The notes below the pieces were generated by a model. The model saw nothing but the letters and a program-made list of their open reading frames with translations, was not told where the DNA came from and did no database searches. The position numbers were made by a program, and so were the translations under genes. This document shows positions 8,850-17,304 of a DNA stretch of 64,000 nt, in pieces; position 1 is the first letter of the stretch; each line of letters opens with the position of its first letter. This DNA comes from Thermohalobaculum sp039030715 (GTDB taxonomy: Bacteria; Pseudomonadota; Alphaproteobacteria; Rhodobacterales; Rhodobacteraceae): NCBI GenBank assembly GCA_039030715.1, contig JBCCDU010000012.1:6007-70006 (forward strand), read 5' to 3'.

Positions 8850-9322
8850 GCCTTCGCCTCCCGCCGTTCCACAATAAAGGTGCCGGAGGCACTGGCCACC
8901 GGGTCCGCCGGGTCGTCGTGGAATGCCACCGCCCGGGTAAACGCGATCGAGCGTGTCAGGCGATAGCATTCCGCCCGGCAATAGACCCGCAGCCCCTTGG
9001 TCGCCGGGCGCATATACGCGATGCGCAGATCCAGGGTCGCAATCGTGTCCAGCTTTTCCGGCACTGCCATGACCGCGGCACCGCATGCCGTGTCCAGCAA
9101 GGCCGTGATCACCCCACCATGCATCACGCCGCTTTGCGGATCGCCGATCAGTTTCTCGTTCCAATCGACCGAAAGCACCGCTTGGCTGTCGCCCGAATAA
9201 TGCACCCGCATGCCGATTTCGCGCGAATGGGGCAGCCCGCTGAGCACGGTGCCCTCCGAATCAAAAGCCCCGGTCAGCGAGAAAACCTCGCCCAATTCGC
9301 GTGCATCCGCGCTCTCTGTCAT
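8846..9322 (-). CDS. PaaI-family hotdog thioesterase (first of tandem pair)
   Basis: 158 aa. SGVMHGGVITALLDTACG carries the HGG motif and the catalytic Asp of the PaaI family, followed by ATLDLRIAYMRPA and a C-terminal strand typical of the hotdog fold. Expected role: hydrolysis of acyl-CoA to free acid and CoA, possibly to relieve accumulation of CoA esters. First gene of the minus-strand operon; its start is 163 bp from the divergent MerR gene, and two palindromic operators lie between. Confidence 0.88.
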   Translation of the reverse strand: MTESADARELGEVFSLTGAFDSEGTVLSGLPHSREIGMRVHYSGDSQAVLSVDWNEKLIGDPQSGVMHGGVITALLDTACGAAVMAVPEKLDTIATLDLRIAYMRPATKGLRVYCRAECYRLTRSIAFTRAVAFHDDPADPVASASGTFIVERREAKA

Positions 9323-9395
9323 GGCGTCTCTCTATCGGTTTCGCTTGAGGGCGCACAGACCATACAACCACTGCGACAGCATGACATGCTCTAAA

Positions 9396-9409
9396 TGACG
9401 TAAACGTCA
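9396..9409. promoter_or_regulatory. MerR-type operator, thioesterase side
   Basis: Perfect inverted repeat TGACGT-AA-ACGTCA. Read towards the thioesterase operon it is TTGACGTTTACGTCA. The motif resembles sites described for LiuR-type MerR regulators of branched-chain and fatty acid degradation (from memory). A near copy is centred 25 bp away. Confidence 0.6.
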
Positions 9410-9419
9410 AGTCTAGTGA

Positions 9420-9434
9420 TTGACGTTCACGTAA
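9420..9434. promoter_or_regulatory. MerR-type operator and promoter, regulator side
   Basis: TTGACGT-TC-ACGTAA, an inverted repeat with one mismatched pair. Its first six bases TTGACG could serve as the -35 box, with CATATT at 9443-9448 (17-bp spacer) as the -10 box for the MerR gene starting at 9485. Together with the first site this gives each divergent operon its own outward-facing operator. Confidence 0.55.
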
Positions 9435-9484
9435 GGCATATCCATATTCCGGCTCAGAGACGAATTTCTAGTCAGGAACCGATC

Positions 9485-9883
9485 ATGAGCGACACGACTT
9501 ACAGCATTGGCGAGTTGTGCAAGGAGTTCGACGTAACCCCGCGCGCGCTTCGCTTCTATGAATACAAAGAACTTCTGAACCCAATCCGTGACGGCCAACG
9601 CCGGATCTTCACCCAGCGCGACGTGGCGCGGCTGAAGCTGATCCTGCGCGGCAAGCGCTTTGGCTTCTCGCTGGCCGAGATCAAAGATTTGCTCGACCTC
9701 TACCATCTGAACGACGGTCAGGTTACTCAGCTTGCAGCGACGCTGGAAGCGGCCGAGCGCCACCGGATCGAACTGATCGGCAAGCGCGACGAACTGGATA
9801 TGGCCATCGCCGATCTGGAGGATCAGATGCGCGTCGGTCAGGAGATGCTGGCTGAAAAGAGCACCCGCCGCGCTGCGGAATAA
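9485..9883 (+). CDS. MerR family transcriptional regulator (LiuR-like)
   Basis: 132 aa from the ATG at 9485; the frame is open to 9416, but that part lies over the operator region. The N-terminus TYSIGELCKEFDVTPRALRFYE is the MerR winged helix, followed by a FTQRDVARLKLILRGKRFGF wing and a long C-terminal coiled coil rich in Glu and Arg. No metal-binding cysteines are present, arguing for a metabolite-responsive type such as LiuR. It is probably autoregulated through the sites at 9396-9434 and likely controls both flanking acyl-CoA operons. Confidence 0.88.
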   Translation: MSDTTYSIGELCKEFDVTPRALRFYEYKELLNPIRDGQRRIFTQRDVARLKLILRGKRFGFSLAEIKDLLDLYHLNDGQVTQLAATLEAAERHRIELIGKRDELDMAIADLEDQMRVGQEMLAEKSTRRAAE

Positions 9884-9957
9884 GTGCCGAATGAAACACC
9901 CGGCGCCGGGATGCTGGCGCTGGGCTCCCTCACCACCATAAGAACCTGGGAAATCAC

Positions 9958-11751
9958 ATGACCATTTACACCCCGCCGATCCGCGATTTCGAATTCGTTC
10001 TGCACGAGGCCCTGAAGATCCACGAGCTCGAAGATATCGCGGGCTACGAGGATCTGAGCCAGGACTTCACCGGCGCCATCCTCGAGGAGGCGGGCAAGCT
10101 CAGCCGCGACGTGCTGGCCCCGCTGAACCAGGTGGGCGATCAGCAGGGCTGTGTGCTGGAGAACGGCGTGGTGCGCACGCCGGAGGGTTTCAAGGAGGCC
10201 TTCGATCTGCTGCGCGAAGGCGGCTGGCCGGCGATGGACCTCAACCCGGAATATGGCGGCCAGGGCATCCCGGCGGTGCTGAGCCTGATGGTCGGCCTGA
10301 TGCAATCGGCGGCCAATCTGGCCTTTGCGATGTATCCAGGCCTGACCCATGGCGCGTTTTCGGCGATCGAGGTTGCCGGCTCGGACGAGCAGAAGGCGAC
10401 CTACCTGCCCAAGATGGCCACTGCCGAGTGGACCGGCACCATGAACCTGACCGAGCCGCATTGCGGTACCGATCTGGGCATGCTGCGCACCAAGGCGGTG
10501 CCGCAGGAGGATGGCAGCTACAAGATCTCGGGTCAGAAGATCTTCATCTCGTCCGGCGAGCATGACATGGCCGAGAACATCATCCACCTGGTCCTGGCGC
10601 GTCTGCCCGATGCGCCCAAGGGCACCAAGGGGATCAGCCTGTTCATCGTGCCGAAATTCATGGTCAACGAAGATGGCAGCCTGGGCACGCGCAACGGCGT
10701 CGCCTGCGGCAAGATCGAAGAGAAGATGGGCATCCACGGCAACTCGACCTGCGTGATGAACTATGACGAGGCGACGGGCTTCCTGGTGGGTGAACCCAAC
10801 AAGGGCCTGAAAGCCATGTTCGTGATGATGAACGAGGCCCGCATGGGTGTCGGTCTGCAGGGGCTGGCGGTGGCTTCCGCCGCCTACGAGAATGCCGTCA
10901 TCTATGCCAAGGACCGTTTGCAGGGCCGCGCCGTCACGGGCGCGCAAAACCCCGAAGGCCCTGCCGATCCCCTGATCGTCCACCCCGATGTGCGCCGGAT
11001 GCTGATGGATCAGAAGGCATTCGTCGAGGGCGGCTATGGCTTCCTCGCCTGGGTCTCGATGCTGATGGATGCCGAGAAGCACCACAAAGACCCGGAGATG
11101 GCCGAAAAGGCGGGCAACATGGTTGGCCTGCTGACCCCCATCGTCAAAGGCTTTCTGACCGAAGAGGGCTATCGCCTCTGCGCCCAGGCGCAGCAGGTCT
11201 ATGGCGGCCATGGCTATATCGAAGAATGGGGCATGAGCCAGTATGTCCGCGATGCCCGGATCACCATGATCTATGAAGGCGCCACCGGTGTGCAGGCGCT
11301 GGACCTGGTGGGCCGTAAACTGGGCCAGAACGGCGGCAAGCCGATCATGAACTTCTTCGAGTATATCAAGGGCTATATCAAGGAGAACGAGGACGACCTG
11401 ACCCTGGCGCGGGACTTCCTGGAACCGCTGAAGGCGGCCTCGAAGGATCTGCAGCAGGCGGCGATGTTCTTCATGCAGGCAGGTATGAAGGATCCGAACG
11501 CGGCGCTGGCCGGGTCGGTCGACTTCATGCACCTCTTCGGCCATGTCTGCATGGGGTTGAGCTGGACGCGTCAGGCCAAGGCTGCCCAGACCGCCCTGCA
11601 AAACGGGGCCGAGGACGAACAATTCTACCTCAACAAGCTCACCACCGGGCGGTACTACATGTCCCGTATCCTGCCCGAGACAAGCCTGCGCCTGGCCCGC
11701 ATCCAGACTGGCGCAGCCCCTGTGATGGACCTGCCCGCCGAGGCGTTCTGA
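9958..11751 (+). CDS. Acyl-CoA dehydrogenase
   Basis: 597 aa, the length of the long acyl-CoA dehydrogenases that carry an extra C-terminal domain. FAD- and substrate-binding segments are visible (EWTGTMNLTEPHCGTDLG, YKISGQKIFISSGEHDM), and the presumed catalytic base is E440 in MIYEGATGVQALDLVGRK. The enzyme oxidises acyl-CoA to trans-2-enoyl-CoA and passes electrons to ETF. It lies 74 bp after the MerR gene and probably shares its transcript; the gap holds a 12-bp palindrome CCCGGCGCCGGG at 9899-9910. It works upstream of the bifunctional enzyme encoded next. Confidence 0.93.
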   Translation: MTIYTPPIRDFEFVLHEALKIHELEDIAGYEDLSQDFTGAILEEAGKLSRDVLAPLNQVGDQQGCVLENGVVRTPEGFKEAFDLLREGGWPAMDLNPEYGGQGIPAVLSLMVGLMQSAANLAFAMYPGLTHGAFSAIEVAGSDEQKATYLPKMATAEWTGTMNLTEPHCGTDLGMLRTKAVPQEDGSYKISGQKIFISSGEHDMAENIIHLVLARLPDAPKGTKGISLFIVPKFMVNEDGSLGTRNGVACGKIEEKMGIHGNSTCVMNYDEATGFLVGEPNKGLKAMFVMMNEARMGVGLQGLAVASAAYENAVIYAKDRLQGRAVTGAQNPEGPADPLIVHPDVRRMLMDQKAFVEGGYGFLAWVSMLMDAEKHHKDPEMAEKAGNMVGLLTPIVKGFLTEEGYRLCAQAQQVYGGHGYIEEWGMSQYVRDARITMIYEGATGVQALDLVGRKLGQNGGKPIMNFFEYIKGYIKENEDDLTLARDFLEPLKAASKDLQQAAMFFMQAGMKDPNAALAGSVDFMHLFGHVCMGLSWTRQAKAAQTALQNGAEDEQFYLNKLTTGRYYMSRILPETSLRLARIQTGAAPVMDLPAEAF

Positions 11752-11766
11752 ACCGCTGAGACCACT

Positions 11767-11791
11767 GGACCGGGCGTGGATCGCCCGGTCC
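11767..11791 (+). terminator. Strong GC hairpin after acyl-CoA dehydrogenase gene
   Basis: Perfect 10-bp stem GGACCGGGCG / CGCCCGGTCC with a 5-nt loop, 16 bp after the stop codon. A C-rich rather than T-rich tail follows, so it may act as an mRNA 3'-end stabiliser or attenuator rather than a classical terminator. Confidence 0.5.
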
Positions 11792-11860
11792 GCCCCCGCC
11801 ATCTGCCGTTGTCCGGGCAACAGCGTCTCATCCGCTCATTCATGCGAAATGTCCGGAGCA

Positions 11861-11901
11861 TTGGACGCCGCAGAGTGTGTGGGGGGATCTGCGGCGTCCA
11901 A
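11861..11901. repeat. 14-bp perfect inverted repeat in intergenic region
   Basis: TTGGACGCCGCAGA at 11861-11874 pairs perfectly with 11888-11901 around a 13-nt G-rich loop. It lies in the 326-bp gap between the acyl-CoA dehydrogenase gene and the fadB-like gene. The rest of that gap shows no coding potential. There is no T-run after the stem. Confidence 0.6.
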
Positions 11902-12077
11902 ATTGTTAACTCGGACGCTCCATCCAGGGTTCCCAAAAAATCGAGAATAAATTGAACCAGTTTGCCACAGGCGAATCCGATTGCCGGGTGAACGGACTCG
12001 CATCTGCATGATATCATGTCTAATGGTTGAGTAACCTTCGCCCGACACGCGCTTTCGTCTACCCGCCGCCGAGCTCT

Positions 12078-14273
12078 ATGACAGACATTTTCCGCCTTTC
12101 CACCGACACCGATGGCATCGCAACCCTGACCTGGGACCTTCCCGGCGCCAGCATGAACGTGCTGACCGAGGCGGGGATCCTGGAGCTGGAGGAAGCGATC
12201 CCCGCCCTGCTGGCCGATGACGGCGTGCGCGGCGTGATCCTGACCTCGGCCAAGGCCGACTTCGCGGGCGGCATGGATCTTCCGACGATCCTGGAATACA
12301 AGCGCCGGGCCGAGGCGACCGAACAGCCCGCCAAGATGCTGTTCGATTTCACAATGCGGCTGCACGCCCTGCTCCGCCTGATCGAACGGGCGGGGGCAGA
12401 TCCCAAGACACTGAAGGGCGGAAAGCCCTTTGTCTGGGCCTCGCCGGGCACGGGCGTGGGTATCGGCACCGAGCTTGCGCTGGCCTGTCATTACCGGATC
12501 GCCGCCGACAATCCCAAGGCCAAGATCGGACTGCCCGAAATGCAGGTTGGGATCTTCCCGGGCGCGGGCGGCACCACACGGCTGATCCGGATGCTTGGGC
12601 TGCTCGGTTCCTCCGAATTCCTGCTGCAGGGCAAGACGCTGGCGCCTCAGGCGGCGAAGAAGGCCGGCTTGATCGATCAGGTCGTCGCGCCCCCGGATCT
12701 GCTTGACGCCGCCAAGGCATGGCTGGTGCAGGCGAGCGAGGACGACGCGGTCAAACCCTGGGACCGCAAGGGATTCCGTCTGCCAGGCGGCGGCCCCTAC
12801 TCCGCCCCGGGCTTCCCGCTCTATGTCGGCGCGATGGCGATGGCTCATGGCAAGACGCAGGGCGCCTTGCCCGCCGCCAAGGCGATGCTGAGCGCGGTCT
12901 ATGAGGGTGCGCAACTGCCCTTCGACGACGCAATCCGGGTCGAGGCCCGCTGGTTCACCAAGATCCTGCTGGATCCGTCTTCCGAGGCGATGATCCGTAC
13001 ATTGTTCATCAACAAGCAAAAGCTCGAGAAAGGGGTCGCCCGCCCTGCCGGACAACCGGATCTGAGCGTGCGCAAGCTGGGTGTTCTGGGCGCGGGCATG
13101 ATGGGCGCGGGCATCGCACAGGTCGCGGCCCAGGCCGGGATCGACGTGGTGCTGATCGACCGCGATCAGGCCGCGGCGGAGGCAGGTTTTGCCGCGATCT
13201 CCGACGCGCTGGAGAAACGTGTGGCGCGCAAATCGATGGATGCGACGAAGAAAGCCGCAATTCTGTCGCGGATCACACCTGCGACGGACTATGCCAAGCT
13301 CTCGGACGCCGACCTGACGGTTGAGGCGGTGTTCGAAGACCCAGCGATCAAGGCCGAGGTGACGGGCCGTGCCGAAGCCGCCATGCCCGAGGATGCGATC
13401 TTCGCCACAAACACCTCCACGCTGCCGATCACCGATCTGGCTGGCGCCAGCACGCGGCCTGCGCAGTTCGTCGGCATTCATTTCTTCTCGCCCGTCGACC
13501 GGATGCTGTTGGTCGAGATCATCAAGGGGCCCGAGACCGGCGACGCCGCCGTGGCCAAGGCGCTGGATTTCGTGGGGCAGATCCGCAAGGTCCCGATCGT
13601 CGTCAAGGATGCACGCTTCTTCTACGCCAATCGCTGTATTCTGCCCTATGGCCAGGAGGGCGTGCGGATGATCGCGGAGGGGATCGCACCCGCCCTGATC
13701 GAGAATGCCGCCAAACAAATGGGCATGCCGCTGGGCCCGCTGCAACTGACTGACGAAACCTCGCTGGATCTGGCCTTGCGCATCGCGCGCGCCACTGCGA
13801 CGGCGCTGGGCGACGCGCATGAACCGACCCCCGCCGACGACCTGATCCGCGTGATGGTCGAGGACTACGGCCGTGCCGGGCGCAAAGCGGGCGCAGGCTT
13901 CTACGCCTATGACGACCGGGGAAAGCGGATTGGCCTTTGGCAGGGATTATCGGATCTGCACCCGCGCGCGGGCGAGCAGCCCGATCTGGAGGAGGTGCAG
14001 GACCGCCTGATGCTCGCCCAGACGCTGGAGGCTGTCCGCGCGCTCGAAGACGGCGTGCTGAGCGACATCCGCGAGGGCGACGTGGCCGCGATCCTGGGCT
14101 GGGGGTTCGCCCCCTGGACCGGCGGTCCCTTCGGTTGGCTGGACATCCTGGGGGCAGAGGAAGCCGTTGCAAGATGCCGCACTCTCGCCGCCCGCCACGG
14201 CAACCGTTTCGATCCGCCCGCGCTGCTGCGCCGGATGGCCGAGGAGGGCGGGCGGTTCTATTCCGAGGACTGA
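12078..14273 (+). CDS. Bifunctional enoyl-CoA hydratase / 3-hydroxyacyl-CoA dehydrogenase (FadB/FadJ type)
   Basis: 731 aa from the ATG at 12078. Residues 1 to about 290 form a crotonase domain (oxyanion-hole segment SAKADFAGGMDL; GLPEMQVGIFPGAGGTTRL with the catalytic Glu region). From about 330 comes the NAD-binding dehydrogenase domain (KLGVLGAGMMGAGIAQ), with FATNTSTLPIT and GIHFFSPVDRM downstream, then the C-terminal dehydrogenase domains. It converts enoyl-CoA to 3-ketoacyl-CoA in beta-oxidation. No FadA-type thiolase is adjacent. It is separated from the acyl-CoA dehydrogenase gene by 326 bp with two hairpins, so it may have its own promoter. Confidence 0.94.
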   Translation: MTDIFRLSTDTDGIATLTWDLPGASMNVLTEAGILELEEAIPALLADDGVRGVILTSAKADFAGGMDLPTILEYKRRAEATEQPAKMLFDFTMRLHALLRLIERAGADPKTLKGGKPFVWASPGTGVGIGTELALACHYRIAADNPKAKIGLPEMQVGIFPGAGGTTRLIRMLGLLGSSEFLLQGKTLAPQAAKKAGLIDQVVAPPDLLDAAKAWLVQASEDDAVKPWDRKGFRLPGGGPYSAPGFPLYVGAMAMAHGKTQGALPAAKAMLSAVYEGAQLPFDDAIRVEARWFTKILLDPSSEAMIRTLFINKQKLEKGVARPAGQPDLSVRKLGVLGAGMMGAGIAQVAAQAGIDVVLIDRDQAAAEAGFAAISDALEKRVARKSMDATKKAAILSRITPATDYAKLSDADLTVEAVFEDPAIKAEVTGRAEAAMPEDAIFATNTSTLPITDLAGASTRPAQFVGIHFFSPVDRMLLVEIIKGPETGDAAVAKALDFVGQIRKVPIVVKDARFFYANRCILPYGQEGVRMIAEGIAPALIENAAKQMGMPLGPLQLTDETSLDLALRIARATATALGDAHEPTPADDLIRVMVEDYGRAGRKAGAGFYAYDDRGKRIGLWQGLSDLHPRAGEQPDLEEVQDRLMLAQTLEAVRALEDGVLSDIREGDVAAILGWGFAPWTGGPFGWLDILGAEEAVARCRTLAARHGNRFDPPALLRRMAEEGGRFYSED

Positions 14274-14279
14274 GCCTGG

Positions 14280-15158
14280 CTACTTCTCGTCATCGGCAGG
14301 ACCGCGGCCTTCGCGCAGGATCCGTTCGATCGACATGCCTGTGCGATTGACCTGCGCCTGAGCCCATCTCACACGGCGTTCGAAAGCTTGGGGGCTTTCG
14401 CCACGCCGCCGATAGGTTTCATAATCCGAGCTATCCCTGCGCAGGCCGGAAGAGGACAAGGCTGCCTGACGGTTTCGCTGGCGCAGATTGCGCAGGTTCC
14501 GCTCGACCGCCGCCAACCGTTCGTTGGCCGCGCGCAGATCGCGGGTTGCCTGGTTGACATTTGCCCCGGCGGCGCGGCGGCGTTCCAATACGCGCTGGGC
14601 GCGGCGTTGGTCACGGCGGGCCTCGGCCACGCGATCCTCGGCTGCCTCGATGCGGCGATTGTTCGGGCCGGTCTGAGCACGGCGGCGGTCCTCACGGACG
14701 GTTCTGTTGCGACGTTCGCCTTCACGTGCCGCGCCCCGCTCGAACTCGCGCTGGCGCTGGCGCGCTTGCGCACGGGCGAGTTCGCGGTCACGCGCCTCGC
14801 GGCGCTCCAGGTCACGCTGACGGGCCTCGCGGCGCTCCAACTCGCGTTGGCGGGCTTCGCGGCGCTCCAGTTCACGCTCACGCTGACGCAGACGCTGGTC
14901 ACGGCTCTGACGCAGATCGGCCAAATAGATGTCCCGCTCACGCGCCGAATAGAACGCCCTGCCATCGGAGGTCGGGTAAAGCACCCGCCCGGACCGGTCG
15001 CGATAGGGTTGCTGCGCGACAACACGCCCCCGGTCGAAGCGGTCGATGCCCGAACTGTTGCCGTAAAGATCACCATTTCCCGCCGTTGTCTGGCAGGCGG
15101 CAAGGCCACATGTCAGCGACAGAGCCATAACAAGGCTGGTTTTCGGTTTGAATGCCAT
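14280..15158 (-). CDS. Arg/Glu-rich repeat lipoprotein
   Basis: 292 aa from the ATG at 15158, chosen because GGAGGG lies 7 bases upstream; an in-frame ATG at 15179 lies before that site. A lipoprotein signal ends in LAAC with C22 as the lipidation site. Residues 72-235 are extremely rich in Arg, Glu and Gln and predicted to form a long charged helix or coiled coil, with three near-perfect copies of a ten-residue unit (RELERREARQ) at 95-124. The C-terminal 50 residues (SSDYETYRRRGESPQAFERR) look globular. No family recognised. It may be a periplasmic spacer or a peptidoglycan- or nucleic-acid-binding protein. Confidence 0.75.
   Translation of the reverse strand: MAFKPKTSLVMALSLTCGLAACQTTAGNGDLYGNSSGIDRFDRGRVVAQQPYRDRSGRVLYPTSDGRAFYSARERDIYLADLRQSRDQRLRQRERELERREARQRELERREARQRDLERREARDRELARAQARQRQREFERGAAREGERRNRTVREDRRRAQTGPNNRRIEAAEDRVAEARRDQRRAQRVLERRRAAGANVNQATRDLRAANERLAAVERNLRNLRQRNRQAALSSSGLRRDSSDYETYRRRGESPQAFERRVRWAQAQVNRTGMSIERILREGRGPADDEK
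14787..14876 (-). repeat. Three tandem 30-bp coding repeats
   Basis: Three in-frame 30-bp units inside the Arg-rich lipoprotein gene, each encoding a variant of RELERREARQ. The core CGCGGCGCTCCA is conserved between units and the rest diverges. Slippage or recombination could change the copy number without breaking the frame. Confidence 0.7.
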
Positions 15159-15349
15159 CAGACGCCCTCCTTCACGCAAGACCCGTCATTGATACATATA
15201 GTGCCAATTTTTCTGTCGCGGCGGCCTCTTCACGTTCGCGTCAGGATCTATTGCACGAATATGGCGCAAAATGCGGGCTGGATGCGGCCTCGCCACGGCA
15301 TTACCCTGAAAAAACCCAAATCGAAGCCGCTGGAGACCGCGCGGTTCAT

Positions 15350-16564
15350 ATGACCAAGGCAGCGAACCTTCCCTTTCTGGACCTGGCCTCGACGGCGTTT
15401 TCGACCCGCGGGCCCGAAGTGGTCGCGGCGCGCGACGCCCATTGGTGCGCACGCACGCCCTTCGGTCTGGCCGTGCTGCGCCATCGCGAGGTCGGGCAAT
15501 TGCTGCGCGACCGGCGCCTGCGCCAAGGCAGTTATGCCTGGCCCGAGAAGACCGGGCTGCAGGGCAGCTTCGCCGAATTCTGGAAGCGCAGCGTGATCAG
15601 CCAGGAGGGCGAGACGCATCGCCAATTGCGCGCCCTGGCCCTGCCCGCCCTGGCACCGGAGTTTGTCACCGCACTTACGCCCCGGTTCGATGAAATTGCG
15701 GAGGACCTGGCATCGGGCCTGTGCAACGCAACGCCCGTGGAGTTCATGGAGCAATTCAGCATCCCCTTCGCTGGACAGGCCATCGCGATCCTGCTGGGTA
15801 TGGCGCCGGGGGAGTGGCGCGAGATCTCGCACGACGCCTCGGATCTGGGCCTGGCGATGGGGGTCGATTGCAAACGCCACGAGGACCGCTTGAACGCCGC
15901 CTGCGACCGGCTGATGGCGCTGGCGGACCGCCTGATCGCCAAGGCGCGCAAAGGCGTCGATCAGGACAGCTTCATCGCCCGGCTGGTGCGTCAGTTCGAG
16001 GGTATGGGCGACCTGAGCGAGCAGGCCCTGCGCGATATGGTCGTGATCTCGATCTTTGGCGGGGTCGATACCACGCGCTCGCAACTAGGCTTCGCGATGG
16101 TGCTTTTCGCGGAACACCAGGATCAGTGGCGCCTGATGCGCCGCGATCCCGGCCTGATCCCGATTGCTTTGGAGGAGGTGATCCGCGCCTGGCCCACCAC
16201 CACCTGGAGCACTCGCGAGGCCACCTGCGACTTCGAGTTCAATGGCCAGCGCATCCCGGCGGGCGAGACGCTGCACCTGCTGGTCCACGCCTCGGCCCGC
16301 GACCCGGCGGTGACCGGGCAACCGGGCTTCGACATCACGGCCAAACGACACATCCATTTCGGCTTTGGCGGCGGCGCGCATACCTGTCTGGGCCAGTTGG
16401 TCGCCCGCACCGACATGGCCGCCGCAATGCGCGCCCTGTCCCGCCAGATCGAAAGCTTTGAAATCGCCGAGCCACCGGTCTTCCTGCCCGATAGCGGCAA
16501 TACCAGCCCCGTGAGCCTGATGTTGCGCTGCCATCCGGGCGACCCCGAGGGGCGCGCGTCCTAA
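15350..16564 (+). CDS. Cytochrome P450
   Basis: 404 aa using the ATG at 15350, the usual bacterial class I P450 length. The I-helix oxygen-binding motif (FGGVDTTRSQ), the ExxR motif (EEVIRAW) and the heme-binding loop FGGGAHTCLG with C346 are all present. It should insert one oxygen atom into an organic substrate using electrons from a ferredoxin; no ferredoxin or reductase gene is adjacent, so it must borrow electron carriers. The substrate is unknown. Its stop overlaps by 4 bases with the convergent DUF1499 gene. Confidence 0.92.
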   Translation: MTKAANLPFLDLASTAFSTRGPEVVAARDAHWCARTPFGLAVLRHREVGQLLRDRRLRQGSYAWPEKTGLQGSFAEFWKRSVISQEGETHRQLRALALPALAPEFVTALTPRFDEIAEDLASGLCNATPVEFMEQFSIPFAGQAIAILLGMAPGEWREISHDASDLGLAMGVDCKRHEDRLNAACDRLMALADRLIAKARKGVDQDSFIARLVRQFEGMGDLSEQALRDMVVISIFGGVDTTRSQLGFAMVLFAEHQDQWRLMRRDPGLIPIALEEVIRAWPTTTWSTREATCDFEFNGQRIPAGETLHLLVHASARDPAVTGQPGFDITAKRHIHFGFGGGAHTCLGQLVARTDMAAAMRALSRQIESFEIAEPPVFLPDSGNTSPVSLMLRCHPGDPEGRAS

Positions 16565-17070
16565 CCTCCCGTGCCGCGCCCGGCCACAAGCGGCGCAGTG
16601 TCGGCAAGTCGCGAGAGCCAACGGTCGAGCCGCTCGCCATTCACGCCCAGATCGGAATAGCCATAGATCGACTGCGAATAGATCACCAGCGAGGCACGCT
16701 GCCCCGCATCTCCCGTGCCCAGATCCACCGCCTCGACCGAAACGACATCCGGAAACCCGAAGATTGCCGAGCGTTGGACATAGGCACGCGCAGTCTTTGC
16801 CGTGGTCCAACCGGGCGGGATCGCTTCAACGTTATCATCCCCCAGCGCGACGGCATCCAGATAGTTCAGAAGCTCCTCTGGCCCGGTCGCGAAGATCGGC
16901 ACCCCGTGGGTCGGAGCGGTCGCGGTATCGACCTCGCGCGGGGCGCCCAGGGCCCAGTTGGCCGAACCGGGCGGCGTGGCCGAGGCAGGATCAGCCTGGA
17001 CCGACGTCAGGTCACCGCCCGAACAGGCCGCCAAGAGACCTGCCAATCCCACTATCGCGATCCACCGCAT
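16561..17070 (-). CDS. DUF1499 domain lipoprotein
   Basis: 169 aa from the ATG at 17070, which has AGGAG 10 bases upstream; the frame runs open to 17238 but without a ribosome site. The N-terminus MRWIAIVGLAGLLAAC ends in a lipobox, so a lipidated envelope protein is expected. The remainder matches DUF1499 (RAYVQRSAIFGFPDVVSVEA, SLVIYSQSIYGYSDLGVN, RLDRWLSRL). The family has no established activity. Convergent with the P450 gene. Confidence 0.85.
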   Translation of the reverse strand: MRWIAIVGLAGLLAACSGGDLTSVQADPASATPPGSANWALGAPREVDTATAPTHGVPIFATGPEELLNYLDAVALGDDNVEAIPPGWTTAKTARAYVQRSAIFGFPDVVSVEAVDLGTGDAGQRASLVIYSQSIYGYSDLGVNGERLDRWLSRLADTAPLVAGRGTGG

Positions 17071-17304
17071 GAGCCCGCTCCTGTTCCCGTCGCTGCCGAC
17101 TTTCGACATAGACCGCCGCTTCGCACTGTCACGCCCAACGCCGGGCAACCGGACACGTCGGTCTGCCGCCGTGGCAGAGATGAAATGCGATACCGTAGTC
17201 GCCGCGCGGCCCAAAACCGACATCGGGTGTTCGCGCACAAACTAGACACCCCTGTACAGCGCAGGGATCCTCGACCCATATTCAGCACTGGGGAGAGCCG
17301 CGCC

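Noticed and set aside
9838..11820. 660-codon open frame antisense to the acyl-CoA dehydrogenase gene
   Set aside because: Rich in His, Arg, Gln and Asp with no domain. It is the usual complementary-strand shadow of a high-GC gene whose sense product has clear motifs.
11655..13820. 721-codon open frame antisense to the fadB-like gene
   Set aside because: Same shadow pattern; the sense strand encodes a full two-domain enzyme.
14787..14876. Tandem 30-bp repeats as a CRISPR array
   Set aside because: Units are contiguous without spacers and encode an in-frame peptide repeat of a lipoprotein.
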